A stretch of 64,000 nucleotides of DNA from Runella sp. MFBS21 (lineage in GTDB: Bacteria; Bacteroidota; Bacteroidia; Cytophagales; Spirosomataceae): contig NZ_JARNTW010000013.1 of NCBI RefSeq assembly GCF_029433105.1, positions 124,001 to 188,000 on the forward strand, read 5' to 3'. Made by a program: the position numbers and the translations under genes. Below the pieces are notes generated by a model, which saw nothing but the letters and a program-made list of their open reading frames with translations, was not told where the DNA came from and did no database searches. Numbering within the stretch: position 1 is the stretch's first letter; each line of letters begins with the position of its first letter. Shown piece by piece: positions 35,972 through 43,692 of the stretch.

Positions 35972-36152
35972 AGGCTGTCTCAAAAGTAACAGGTCACAAA
36001 ATATTCTTTGGATTCAACCTCACCCCCTAAATCCCCATCTCCAGAAAGGAGAGGGGGACTTTGAAAGCCCTTCTCCTAGCAGGAGAAGGGTTGGGATGAG
36101 GTTGAACAGAGGCCGAAGATAATTTGGTGATACTAGACTTTTGAGACAGCCT
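35972..36152. mobile_element. 181-bp MITE-like element with 16-bp terminal inverted repeats
   Basis: AGGCTGTCTCAAAAGT at 35972-35987 is perfectly inverted at 36137-36152. There is no coding capacity. Inside is a nested inverted pair (TTCAACCTCA near 36012 and TGAGGTTGAA near 36095) and hairpins such as CCCTTCTCCTAGCAGGAGAAGGG around 36068. AGGCTGTCTC-type ends are common on insertion sequences of this phylum, so a full-length IS probably mobilised it. No clear target duplication is seen. It sits between ilvC and the higBA pair and is followed by a T-run (36155-36160), so it may also damp transcription. Confidence 0.7.
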
Positions 36153-36205
36153 TCTTTTTTATAAAAACGCAACCAAAATGGTTACAATTTTGTATATTTG
36201 TTGAT

Positions 36206-36517
36206 ATGAGAGTGGTTGCCATAAAAACATTGAAGTCCTATTGGGAAAAAGAACTATTGGCCGAACAACCCTTGAAAGCATGGTTTGCTGAAGCAGAAAA
36301 GGCCGTTTGGCTATCGCCTCACGAGCTTAAACAGCAGTATCGGAGTGCTTCTATAGTAACGAATAAGCGAGTTGTTTTTAATATTCATGGAAACAGATAT
36401 CGTTTATTGGTAGATATAGAATATCGTCTCCAAACCGTTTTCATTGTTTGGATAGGTACGCACCAAGAGTACGATAAAATTGATGCTAAAAATATAAGAT
36501 ATGTTAAAGCCGATTAA
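36206..36517 (+). CDS. higB: HigB-type toxin (type II TA, PF09907-like mRNA interferase)
   Basis: 103 residues with the HigB_toxin pattern: MRVVAIKTLKSYWEKELLAEQPLKAWFAEAEKAVWLSPHELKQQYRSASIV, then RVVFNIHGNRYRLLVDIEYRLQTVFIVWIGTHQEYDKI. Family members cleave translated mRNA at the ribosome. It overlaps its antitoxin gene by 17 bp in toxin-first order, as usual for higBA. It lies inside the ilv-leu gene run right after the MITE-like element, which suggests acquisition as a unit. Confidence 0.88.
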   Translation: MRVVAIKTLKSYWEKELLAEQPLKAWFAEAEKAVWLSPHELKQQYRSASIVTNKRVVFNIHGNRYRLLVDIEYRLQTVFIVWIGTHQEYDKIDAKNIRYVKAD

Positions 36518-36860
36518 AACAGAAGCTCAATACGAAATAGTATTAGAGCGTCTTTACGAACTTATACAAACTGATATTTCAGAAGGATCAGAAGAAGAAG
36601 CTGAGTTTGAGATATTGACATTGTTAGTAAAAGAATATGAACGGCAAAGGTACCCCATTGGACCGCCGCATCCCATTGAAGCAATCAAGTTTCGTTTAGA
36701 CCAATTGGGGATGAAGGAGAGTGATTTAAACAAAATTTTAGGTAACAGAAGTCGTAAATCAGATATTTTAAGCGGGAGACGCAAACTTAGTCTTTCAATG
36801 ATAAGAAAGCTTCATGATGCCTTAAACATTCCTGCCGAAGCTTTGATTTCGTCTTATTAA
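36501..36860 (+). CDS. higA: HigA-type antitoxin with XRE helix-turn-helix
   Basis: 119 residues. An acidic N-terminal region (YEIVLERLYELIQTDISEGSEEEAEFEILTLLVKEYE) leads to HPIEAIKFRLDQLGMKESDLNKILGNRSRKSDILSGRRKLSLSMIRKLHDALNIPAEALI, the typical HigA HTH. It neutralises the preceding HigB-like toxin and should autoregulate the pair. It overlaps higB by 17 bp and ends 12 bp before ilvA, so ilvA expression may be tied to TA autoregulation (inference). Confidence 0.9.
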   Translation: MLKPIKTEAQYEIVLERLYELIQTDISEGSEEEAEFEILTLLVKEYERQRYPIGPPHPIEAIKFRLDQLGMKESDLNKILGNRSRKSDILSGRRKLSLSMIRKLHDALNIPAEALISSY

Positions 36861-36872
36861 AACTACAATGTC

Positions 36873-38156
36873 ATGAGTCTTGCTTCCGAAAAACATAAGT
36901 CCAAAAACGCAGATTTTCCTACGTTTGATAACATATTACAAGCCGCTGAGCGCATCCGTAAAGTGGTAAAACACACCGATTTGGAGTTAAATCTTAACTT
37001 TTCTGAGCGCTACGAAGCCAATATTTACTTCAAACGTGAAGATTTGCAAGTGGTACGTTCGTATAAAATCAGGGGAGCGTACAACAAAATGGCCAGTTTG
37101 TCGACCGAAGCTCTCGAAAAGGGAGTCGTATGCGCCAGCGCAGGAAACCACGCGCAAGGAGTCGCCTACGCTTGCAACAAAATGCAAGTCCGTGGCACTA
37201 TTTTTATGCCCAGCACAACACCCGCCCAGAAGGTAAAACAGGTAAAACTATTTGGTAAAAATCAGATTGAAGTAGTCCTCCACGGCGATACCTACGATGA
37301 CGCTTACCACGCAGCCAAGCATTTTTGCGAAGCCCACGCTGCTACGTTCATTCACCCGTTTGACGATGTGCAGGTCATGGAAGGCCAAGGAACAGTAGGA
37401 CTAGAAATTTTCCGCGATGCCGATTTTAAAATTGATTACCTGCTTTTTGCCATCGGCGGCGGCGGTTTGGCTTCAGGCGTTACCACTGTTTTTAAACAAC
37501 TCAGTCCAGCCACCAAGCTCATTGGCGTAGAACCCGTAGGCTCTCCCACGATGTACACGGCCATCAAAGAAGGGCAAGTCGTCACGCTCGACAACATCGA
37601 TAAATTTGTGGACGGAGCCGCCGTAAAACGCGCAGGAGAGCACACCTTTGAAGTATGTCGGAAAAATTTGGACGATATTTTGCTCATTCCTGAAGGAAAA
37701 GTCTGTTCGACAATTTTGCAACTTTACAACGAAGAAGCCATCGTCGTTGAGCCAGCGGGTGCGCTTACCGTGGCGGCGCTTGACCAAATCAAAGACGAAA
37801 TCAAAGGCAAAGACGTGGTATTACTGATTGGAGGTGGCAACAACGACATCACCCGTACCGAAGAAATCAAGGAACGTTCGCTCCTCTACGAAGGCTTAAA
37901 ACACTACTTTATCATTCGCTTCCCGCAGCGTTCGGGGGCTTTTAAGGAGTTTTTGAACCACGTTCTTGGCCCCAACGACGACATCGCACACTTTGAATAT
38001 TCTAAAAAAACAGCCCGCGAACGAGGTCCTGCTTTGGTAGGTATCGAACTCCGTCACAAAGAAGATTTCGAGCCACTTTTGACACGCATGAACGAACACA
38101 ATATTCAGTTCGAGTATATCAACAATAAACCTGATTTGTTTGAGTTTTTGATATAA
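36873..38156 (+). CDS. ilvA: Threonine dehydratase (deaminase), biosynthetic
   Basis: PLP enzyme that converts threonine to 2-ketobutyrate, committing carbon to isoleucine. 427 residues: PLP lysine in VVRSYKIRGAYNKM, VCASAGNHAQGVAYAC, FMPSTTPAQKVKQVKLFG, HPFDDVQVMEGQGTVGLEI, glycine loop FAIGGGGLASGV, LIGGGNNDITR. One C-terminal ACT-like regulatory domain (HYFIIRFPQRSGAFKEFLNHVLGPNDDIAHFEY). This is the short IlvA form with a single regulatory domain. It starts 12 bp after higA. Confidence 0.95.
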   Translation: MSLASEKHKSKNADFPTFDNILQAAERIRKVVKHTDLELNLNFSERYEANIYFKREDLQVVRSYKIRGAYNKMASLSTEALEKGVVCASAGNHAQGVAYACNKMQVRGTIFMPSTTPAQKVKQVKLFGKNQIEVVLHGDTYDDAYHAAKHFCEAHAATFIHPFDDVQVMEGQGTVGLEIFRDADFKIDYLLFAIGGGGLASGVTTVFKQLSPATKLIGVEPVGSPTMYTAIKEGQVVTLDNIDKFVDGAAVKRAGEHTFEVCRKNLDDILLIPEGKVCSTILQLYNEEAIVVEPAGALTVAALDQIKDEIKGKDVVLLIGGGNNDITRTEEIKERSLLYEGLKHYFIIRFPQRSGAFKEFLNHVLGPNDDIAHFEYSKKTARERGPALVGIELRHKEDFEPLLTRMNEHNIQFEYINNKPDLFEFLI

Positions 38157-38169
38157 ACTTTAAAAGAGC

Positions 38170-38292
38170 ATGAAACTCCATTTAAAAGAAATAGATACTT
38201 CTCAAGGAAGAGTTGTTCAGATGCCTGTTGAAGAATGAGAACGATACAGCCGTCAATACGAGCAGATGAAAGTAATCTTCAATAATTTTTAA
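38170..38292 (+). pseudogene. Possible decayed small gene with an in-frame TGA
   Basis: From the ATG at 38170 the frame gives MKLHLKEIDTSQGRVVQMPVEE, a TGA at 38236-38238, then ERYSRQYEQMKVIFNNF and TAA at 38290. A single G-to-A change from TGG (Trp) would join the halves into a 40-residue protein of antitoxin-like character (VVQMPVEEWERY...). This is a short stretch and coincidence is possible. Confidence 0.35.
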
Positions 38293-38334
38293 AGTAGCAT
38301 TAGTTGGTAGGTACCAAAATAATACATTGATTCT

Positions 38335-39330
38335 ATGAATAACTTCATACAATATCTTGAAATTAAAAATTTTAAATCTATACGATATTTAAAACTTTCT
38401 AATTTCAAAAAAATCAACCTTTTTATTGGAAGACCCAATGTAGGAAAATCGAATATACTAGAAGCCCTTGGATTGTTCACATTACCTTATGTAAATATGA
38501 ATAATGGCAAATTGCAGTTAAAGAAAATAAAAAATCTTGTTCGGTTAGAAAACGAATCAGAACTCTTTTATGAAGGTAATACTTCATCATCAATCTCTAT
38601 AAAAACCAACAATTTTCAATGTATTATTTCTCGTAACCCAGAAGAAAATAGCTTTGATTATACTAATTACCCAAAACTTCTTCACGAAAAAGGATATTAC
38701 ATATATTTTTCTGAAGATTTAAAAAAAGAAGGCTACCCTGTTAAAAGTTATCATTTTAAAACTGGAGTAAACTTTAAAAGGGAGAAAGTTGAGTTTTTAA
38801 TGCCCCCTTTTGGTAATAACATTTTACAAACGTTAGATTTTTTACCCGATTTAAAAGAAACCATTGCCTATTGGTTCAGCCAATATGGATTAAGAATTGT
38901 CTTTGACAAAGCCAGTCAATCGTTAAAGATAATGAAAGAAGTGCATGATAATGAAGTATTTATAATTCCTTACAATTCAATTGCTGATACTTTACAACGT
39001 ATTATATTTTACAAAACAGCCATTGCTTCTAATCAAAACTCCGTTTTGGTTTTTGAAGAGCCAGAAGCACACTCTTTTCCCCCTTACATAACAGAATTTA
39101 CGCAAGAAGTAATCGAATCTACTTCTAATCAATTCTTTATGGCAACCCATAGCCCCGTAATTGTCACTGATTTTCTTGAAAATGCCCGAAAAGACTTAGC
39201 AATATTTATGGTAGATTTTAAAGACGGCCAAACAGTTATTCGCTCACTTCAAGAAACCGAAATCGAGGATGTATATAAATATGGGATTGATTTATTTTTC
39301 AATAATGAAGCTTACCCTGTTATCAAATGA
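38335..39330 (+). CDS. AAA/SMC-like ATPase (AAA_15/AAA_21, OLD-type), candidate defence ATPase
   Basis: 331 residues of the ABC-ATPase/OLD class: LEIKNFKSIRYLKLSNFKKINLFIGRPNVGKSNILEALGLF with Walker A at 32-39, signature-region residues near ADTLQRIIFYKTAI, Walker B VLVFEEPEAH at 237-246, and H-loop MATHSPV with His272. It overlaps the next gene by 4 bp (ATGA). That gene has TOPRIM-like acidic motifs, so the pair resembles a split OLD or PARIS-like ATPase plus nuclease. The region is visibly more AT-rich than the ilvA and leuC genes around it, a sign of transfer. Its place in defence is inference. Confidence 0.82.
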   Translation: MNNFIQYLEIKNFKSIRYLKLSNFKKINLFIGRPNVGKSNILEALGLFTLPYVNMNNGKLQLKKIKNLVRLENESELFYEGNTSSSISIKTNNFQCIISRNPEENSFDYTNYPKLLHEKGYYIYFSEDLKKEGYPVKSYHFKTGVNFKREKVEFLMPPFGNNILQTLDFLPDLKETIAYWFSQYGLRIVFDKASQSLKIMKEVHDNEVFIIPYNSIADTLQRIIFYKTAIASNQNSVLVFEEPEAHSFPPYITEFTQEVIESTSNQFFMATHSPVIVTDFLENARKDLAIFMVDFKDGQTVIRSLQETEIEDVYKYGIDLFFNNEAYPVIK

Positions 39331-39890
39331 TAGATTTTAAGGTGATACCAGAATGTTATATTGATACTAAGCTTATCAAAGTTCTTGTTCCTCCACAAAA
39401 TCATTACAACCATCAAAAAGGGTGTTCTAATGTCGTCAAAGTAATGAAGGAGAAATTAGCTGGTGATTTTGCGCTTGGTATTATCGATAGAGATAAAGTA
39501 GAACTTGGTTATGCTTCTGAATTTGATTTAGCAACTGAGCTTACAGGTGTGTTACAGTTATGTAAGCATAGAACTAGGAATCATTACCTTATATTTATAG
39601 AACCTGCGATTGAAAAGTGGATTATTAGAAATGCAGATGATGCAGGAATTTCATTAATTAACTTTGGCCTTCCTCATGATTTTGATAGTTTACGAAAACT
39701 GACAAAAACCTCTAAGAGTGAAAATAACGACCCATTTTCATTTCATTTTCAAAAATTATTTAAAGAACTGAAGAGGCAAAGCCCAAAAGGCATTTCTATT
39801 CTTTCGTTTTGGATTAATTATCTAAAAGCAAATCAATATAACGCTAATTTGCAGTATTTGATTGATGAAACAAACAGATTGAACCAATGA
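39327..39890 (+). CDS. TOPRIM-like partner protein of the ATPase
   Basis: 187 residues, no named family. VIPECYIDTKLIKVLVPP offers the conserved Glu of a TOPRIM strand-turn-helix, and DFALGIIDRDKVEL offers the later D-x-D, so the arrangement matches TOPRIM nucleases such as OLD C-terminal and DUF4435 proteins. The rest (HYLIFIEPAIEKWIIRNADDAG, DFDSLRKLTKTSKSENNDPF, ILSFWINYLKANQYN) is of unknown type. It overlaps the ATPase by 4 bp and the next small gene by 4 bp (ATGA both times), so a single coupled transcript is likely. An effector role is inferred. Confidence 0.6.
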   Translation: MIDFKVIPECYIDTKLIKVLVPPQNHYNHQKGCSNVVKVMKEKLAGDFALGIIDRDKVELGYASEFDLATELTGVLQLCKHRTRNHYLIFIEPAIEKWIIRNADDAGISLINFGLPHDFDSLRKLTKTSKSENNDPFSFHFQKLFKELKRQSPKGISILSFWINYLKANQYNANLQYLIDETNRLNQ

Positions 39891-40105
39891 ATTTTGATTT
39901 CAGAAAATACCACGTACGTGCCATCAATGCGCGCGACGAAGCCGAAAAAGCGGCCATCAACCAAGAATTGAAAGACTTATACGATTCTCTTTCGGAAACC
40001 GACAAAAAAGTATTCAATGAAGAATTACAGAAGTTTTTGGTATCCCAATATAAAGCTATCGGCGACGAATACGAGTCCCTGAAAAAAGGCGGCGCGTTTA
40101 ACTGA
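39887..40105 (+). CDS. Small cytosolic protein of unknown function
   Basis: 72 residues, charged and helical: MNFDFRKYHVRAINARDEAEK followed by INQELKDLYDSLSETDKKVFNEELQKFLVSQY, ending in GGAFN. There is no membrane segment. Its codons are GC-richer than the preceding ATPase/TOPRIM pair and like those of leuC, so it looks native to the operon, with the AT-rich pair inserted directly before it. The start overlaps the preceding stop (ATGA). No family recognised. Confidence 0.7.
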   Translation: MNFDFRKYHVRAINARDEAEKAAINQELKDLYDSLSETDKKVFNEELQKFLVSQYKAIGDEYESLKKGGAFN

Positions 40106-40106
40106 T

Positions 40107-40210
40107 AAACGTCGGCAGGGTTTGTAATCATTGCCGGCTAAACCCTGCCGACGTTTCAATTTCGGCAGGGTTTATAATTACTGCCTCCTGAACCCTGCTG
40201 ACGTTTCAAT
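40107..40210. repeat. Two tandem copies of a hairpin repeat, about 50 bp each
   Basis: Copy 1 (40107-40159) has a perfect 17-bp stem: 40107-40123 pairs with 40140-40156 (core CGTCGGCAGGGTTT / AAACCCTGCCGACG). Copy 2 (40163-40210) repeats CGGCAGGGTTT, TAATTA-CTGCC and ACCCTGC-GACGTTTCAATT with mismatches that weaken the stem. They fill the gap between the small gene and the AraC gene. It may be a terminator/REP-type element that duplicated; no U-tract follows. Confidence 0.75.
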
Positions 40211-40235
40211 TAACCATTAACCGATAACCGCCCCC

Positions 40236-41078
40236 ATGCTTCGCGTCCCTTCTTCCATCAGCGCCCAACAGTTCCAGTCTCTGAAAATTCAGGACACGAC
40301 TTTTGTGGCCTACCGAAGCGACGTATATCCCGAACGCAATGAGATTTTTTTTGAGGAACATGCCGTCGTTGTCGTGCTCGAAGGAGAAAAGAAGTTTATC
40401 TCTCCCAACCAAGACCTGCACGTTCGCAAGGGGCAAATTTTGTTTTTCCAACGGGGCTGCTATTCCATGAACGAATCCATAGGAAGCGACTACCGCAGCC
40501 TTGTTTTTTTCTTTCACGAAAAGCTACTGAAAGAATTTGTAAGCCAAAACCAAACGTTGTTCGACAAAGCAGACGTCGAAAACCCTCAGCCGATTTTAGT
40601 GCTACAATCCTCTTCGACTTTTGAGAAATTCATTGATTCTCTCTTTCCCTATTTCCACTCACAAACGTCCTACTTGAATCAGTTTTTACGGCTCAAGTTT
40701 CAGGAACTGCTGCTTCATTTGTTGGAAATCGACGGCTCCAATCAGCTCAAAACCATTTTGTTTAATATTTACAAAGGGCAGAAAACGGACTTGGAATATC
40801 TGCTCAACAACTACTACCTAAAACCGCTGACGATAAGCGAATTAGCCCATCTTTCGGGACGAAGTTTGTCTGCGTTTAAACGCGAGTTTGAAGCCCAATT
40901 TCACGCCTCACCCGCTCATTGGATTAAACAAAAACGCCTGGAACAAGCCGCTTTTTTACTCAAAAACGCCAATAAAAACGTGTCTGAAGTCAGTATGGAA
41001 ATTGGCTATGAGAGTGTTTCTCATTTTATCAAAGCCTACAAGGAGAAATACGGTTTTACGCCAAAAAAATACAATTGA
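40236..41078 (+). CDS. AraC-family transcriptional regulator (ExsA-like architecture)
   Basis: 280 residues. An N-terminal cupin-like sensing domain (EHAVVVVLEGEKKFISPNQDLHVRKGQILFFQRGCYSM) and a C-terminal double HTH: PLTISELAHLSGRSLSAFKREFEAQFHASPAHWIKQKRLEQAAFLLKNANKNVSEVSMEIGYESVSHFIKAYKEKYGFTPKKY. It sits within the leucine gene run, 98 bp before leuC, on the same strand. Whether it controls leu genes or is unrelated cargo is not visible. A helical hairpin repeat lies just upstream. Confidence 0.9.
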   Translation: MLRVPSSISAQQFQSLKIQDTTFVAYRSDVYPERNEIFFEEHAVVVVLEGEKKFISPNQDLHVRKGQILFFQRGCYSMNESIGSDYRSLVFFFHEKLLKEFVSQNQTLFDKADVENPQPILVLQSSSTFEKFIDSLFPYFHSQTSYLNQFLRLKFQELLLHLLEIDGSNQLKTILFNIYKGQKTDLEYLLNNYYLKPLTISELAHLSGRSLSAFKREFEAQFHASPAHWIKQKRLEQAAFLLKNANKNVSEVSMEIGYESVSHFIKAYKEKYGFTPKKYN

Positions 41079-41176
41079 GCTAAAATCGCTATTGTTTGAG
41101 CGAAGGGCGTCATGTCACTTTGGGAAGATTCCTGCAATTTTGTAGCGTATTATTCTCCCATTGCATTAATCTCAAA

Positions 41177-42586
41177 ATGGATATGTCAAACCAACCAACA
41201 ACTCTCTTCGACAAAGTGTGGGATGCGCACGTTGTCCGCAAGATTGCAGACGGCCCCGATGTATTGTTCATCGACCGCCACTTTATTCACGAAGTAACCA
41301 GCCCTGTAGCGTTTTTGGGCTTGGAAAGCAGAGGCATTGGCGTGTTGTTCCCGAACCGTACGTTTGCTACGGCCGACCACAACACCCCTACCATCAACCA
41401 ACACTTGCCAGTCGCTGACCCTCTTTCGGCCAATCAGCTCAAGGCGTTGGAAACCAACACCGCCAAATACGGTATTTCTCACTGGGGCTTGGGCCACCAA
41501 AAAAATGGTATCGTACACGTGGTTGGGCCAGAAAATGGCATCACTCTCCCTGGCATGACGATTGTTTGCGGTGATTCGCACACTTCTACCCACGGAGCGT
41601 TTGGAGCGATTGCGTTCGGTATCGGTACGTCGGAAGTAGAAATGGTATTGGCGTCGCAGTGTATCATGCAGCCAAAACCAAAGAAAATGCGCATTACCAT
41701 CAATGGTCAATTGGGGAAAGGTGTCCTTCCTAAGGATGCGGTATTGTACATCATTTCTCAAATTTCGGCCAGTGGTGCTACGGGTTACTTCGTAGAGTAC
41801 GCAGGTGATGTGTTTGAAAACATGAGCATGGAAGGTCGTATGACGGTGTGTAACATGTCGATTGAAATGGGTGCGCGTGGTGGTATGATTGCCCCCGACG
41901 AAAAAACGTTTGCTTACCTCAATGGCCGTGAGCAGTCGCCAAAAGGCGAAGCATGGGAAAACGCCGTTGCGTACTGGCAAACCCTCAAAACTGACGAAGG
42001 CGCTGGGTTTGACTTAGAATACACCTACGATGCGGCCGACATTGAGCCACAAATCACCTACGGAACCAACCCTGGCTTAGGAACGGGCATTACCAAACAC
42101 ATCCCGAAAGCTGCCGATGTACTTGACGGAGCTGCTTCTTACGCTAAGTCATTGAACTACATGGGATTTGCCGAAGACGAAAGTCTTTTGGGCAAAGCCA
42201 TTGATTTCGTTTTCTTGGGAAGCTGTACCAACGGCCGCATTGAAGATTTCCGCGCGTTTGCATCGGTGGTGAAAGGTCGTAAAAAAGCTGACAACGTAAC
42301 GGCTTGGTTGGTACCAGGTTCGCACATCGTAGAAGCCCAAATCAAAGAAGAAGGTATTTTGGATGTTTTGACCGAAGCAGGTTTTCAGTTGCGCCAGCCA
42401 GGTTGCTCAGCTTGCTTGGCCATGAACGACGACAAGATTCCTGCGGGCAAGTATGCCGTAAGTACCTCTAACCGTAACTTCGAAGGCCGCCAAGGCCCAG
42501 GAGCACGTACCTTGTTGGCCAGCCCATTGGTAGCTGCTGCCGCCGCTATTACGGGTAAAGTCACTGACCCACGGGAGTTTTTGTAA
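41177..42586 (+). CDS. leuC: 3-isopropylmalate dehydratase large subunit
   Basis: 4Fe-4S enzyme isomerising 2- to 3-isopropylmalate in leucine synthesis, partner of LeuD. 469 residues from the ATG at 41177 ([20 protein letters not shown]; the ATG at 41183 is equally possible). The frame opens earlier with a TTG at 41096, but that stretch is not family sequence. Cluster cysteines are in [17 protein letters not shown] and [18 protein letters not shown], and [24 protein letters not shown] is intact. LeuD lies 500 bp downstream because a four-helix-bundle gene is interposed. Confidence 0.95.
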   Translation: MDMSNQPTTLFDKVWDAHVVRKIADGPDVLFIDRHFIHEVTSPVAFLGLESRGIGVLFPNRTFATADHNTPTINQHLPVADPLSANQLKALETNTAKYGISHWGLGHQKNGIVHVVGPENGITLPGMTIVCGDSHTSTHGAFGAIAFGIGTSEVEMVLASQCIMQPKPKKMRITINGQLGKGVLPKDAVLYIISQISASGATGYFVEYAGDVFENMSMEGRMTVCNMSIEMGARGGMIAPDEKTFAYLNGREQSPKGEAWENAVAYWQTLKTDEGAGFDLEYTYDAADIEPQITYGTNPGLGTGITKHIPKAADVLDGAASYAKSLNYMGFAEDESLLGKAIDFVFLGSCTNGRIEDFRAFASVVKGRKKADNVTAWLVPGSHIVEAQIKEEGILDVLTEAGFQLRQPGCSACLAMNDDKIPAGKYAVSTSNRNFEGRQGPGARTLLASPLVAAAAAITGKVTDPREFL

Positions 42587-42594
42587 CTTTGGCA

Positions 42595-42626
42595 GTAAGC
42601 TTTATGCTGTAAGCCCTAAGCTTTTG
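42595..42626. repeat. Inverted repeat, left flank of the four-helix-bundle gene
   Basis: GTAAGCTTTATGCTGTAAGC...CTAAGCTTTTG. Its reverse complement closely matches 43046-43083 on the other side of the gene (shared AAAGCTTA, GGC/GGG-TTA and AGCATAAAGC blocks). A further GCATATAGC pair lies at about 42645-42680. Confidence 0.6.
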
Positions 42627-42689
42627 TACATTAATTATGTGTTCAAAAGCATATAGCTTATTGCTTAAAGCATATAGCATTACCTACAA

Positions 42690-43043
42690 ATGAGAGATTT
42701 TAGAAAATATGAGGTTTGGAAATTGGCACATTCTTTTGTGTTACAGATTTATTCTATTTCTAAAAATTTCCCTCAAAGCGAAATATACGGTCTGACCAGC
42801 CAACTTCGCAGGGCTGCTACATCTATTCCTACAAATATCAGTGAAGGATGTGGACGAAACACAGATGCGGAATTTGCTCGTTTCTTACATATTGCTTTGG
42901 GGTCAGCTCACGAGACCGAATACTTACTTCAATTGGCTCATGATCTTGAGTATATTGAAGAAACTACCTATCAATCATTGCATTTGAAAATAAATGAAGT
43001 GAAAAGAAAGGTTTATCATTTGGAACAAAAACTTAATAAATAA
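42690..43043 (+). CDS. Four-helix-bundle protein (23S rRNA intervening-sequence protein family)
   Basis: 117 residues with the full family pattern: RDFRKYEVWKLAHSFVLQIYSISKNFPQSEIYGLTSQLRRAATSIPTNISEGCGRNTDAEFARFLHIALGSAHETEYLLQLAHDLEYI. Members occur inside 23S rRNA genes as IVS-encoded proteins and, as Avd-like proteins, beside diversity-generating retroelements. This one is in neither context: it sits between leuC and leuD, flanked by inverted repeats, as a free cassette. No reverse transcriptase is nearby. The biochemical function is unknown. Confidence 0.93.
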   Translation: MRDFRKYEVWKLAHSFVLQIYSISKNFPQSEIYGLTSQLRRAATSIPTNISEGCGRNTDAEFARFLHIALGSAHETEYLLQLAHDLEYIEETTYQSLHLKINEVKRKVYHLEQKLNK

Positions 43044-43045
43044 TG

Positions 43046-43083
43046 CCAAAGCTTAAAGCCTAAGGCATATAGCATAAAGCCCA
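43046..43083. repeat. Inverted repeat, right flank of the four-helix-bundle gene
   Basis: CCAAAGCTTAAAGCC followed by TAAGGCATATAGCATAAAGC, the approximate reverse complement of 42595-42626. With its partner it brackets exactly one gene. Confidence 0.6.
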
Positions 43084-43090
43084 CAAAAAA

Positions 43091-43687
43091 ATGGCATACG
43101 ATAAATTCACCATACTAACCAGTTCGGCAGTGCCGCTTCCGTTGGAAAACGTGGACACTGACCAAATCATCCCTGCTCGTTTCTTGAAAGCCACTGAGCG
43201 TAAGGGATTCGGCGACAACCTTTTCCGCGATTGGCGCTACAACGGCGACGATACCCCTAAGGCCGATTTCGTTTTAAACAACCCTCTTTACAGCGGTAAA
43301 ATCCTCGTAGGAGGCCGTAACTTCGGAAGTGGTTCGAGCCGCGAGCACGCTGCATGGGCTATCTACGATTACGGGTTCCGTTGTGTGGTATCCAGCTTTT
43401 TTGCTGATATCTTCAAAAACAATGCCATCAACGTAGGGATTTTACCCGTAACGGTGAGTCCTGAGTTTTTGGATAAAATCTTTCAAGCCATCGAAAAAGA
43501 TGCCAACGCTGAGTTGACGGTCAACCTTCCTGAGCAAACCATCACGATTGTTGCGACGGGCGAATCGGAGTCATTTGCCATCAATGGCTACAAAAAACAC
43601 AACCTCATCAACGGCTACGACGATATCGACTATCTACAAGCCATGAAAGAGGAAATCGGCGTATTTGAAGCCGCTCGGCCTTACTAA
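43091..43687 (+). CDS. leuD: 3-isopropylmalate dehydratase small subunit
   Basis: 198 residues, the swivel-domain partner of LeuC. FTILTSSAVPLPLENVDTDQIIPARFLKATERKGFGDNLFRDWRY, then ILVGGRNFGSGSSREHAAWAIYDYGFRCVVSSFFADIFKNNAINVGILPV. Full length. The ATG at 43091 follows an A-run directly after the repeat that borders the four-helix-bundle cassette, so the insertion stopped about 8 bp short of the start codon. The stop is 5 bp before the leuA-type gene. Confidence 0.95.
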   Translation: MAYDKFTILTSSAVPLPLENVDTDQIIPARFLKATERKGFGDNLFRDWRYNGDDTPKADFVLNNPLYSGKILVGGRNFGSGSSREHAAWAIYDYGFRCVVSSFFADIFKNNAINVGILPVTVSPEFLDKIFQAIEKDANAELTVNLPEQTITIVATGESESFAINGYKKHNLINGYDDIDYLQAMKEEIGVFEAARPY

Positions 43688-43692
43688 TTTCT

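Noticed and set aside
41186-41980. 264-codon minus-strand frame inside leuC
   Set aside because: Antisense shadow of leuC; composition is Arg/His-rich with no motif.
42690-43043. Diversity-generating retroelement
   Set aside because: The Avd-like four-helix-bundle gene prompted the idea, but there is no reverse transcriptase and no template/variable repeat pair nearby.
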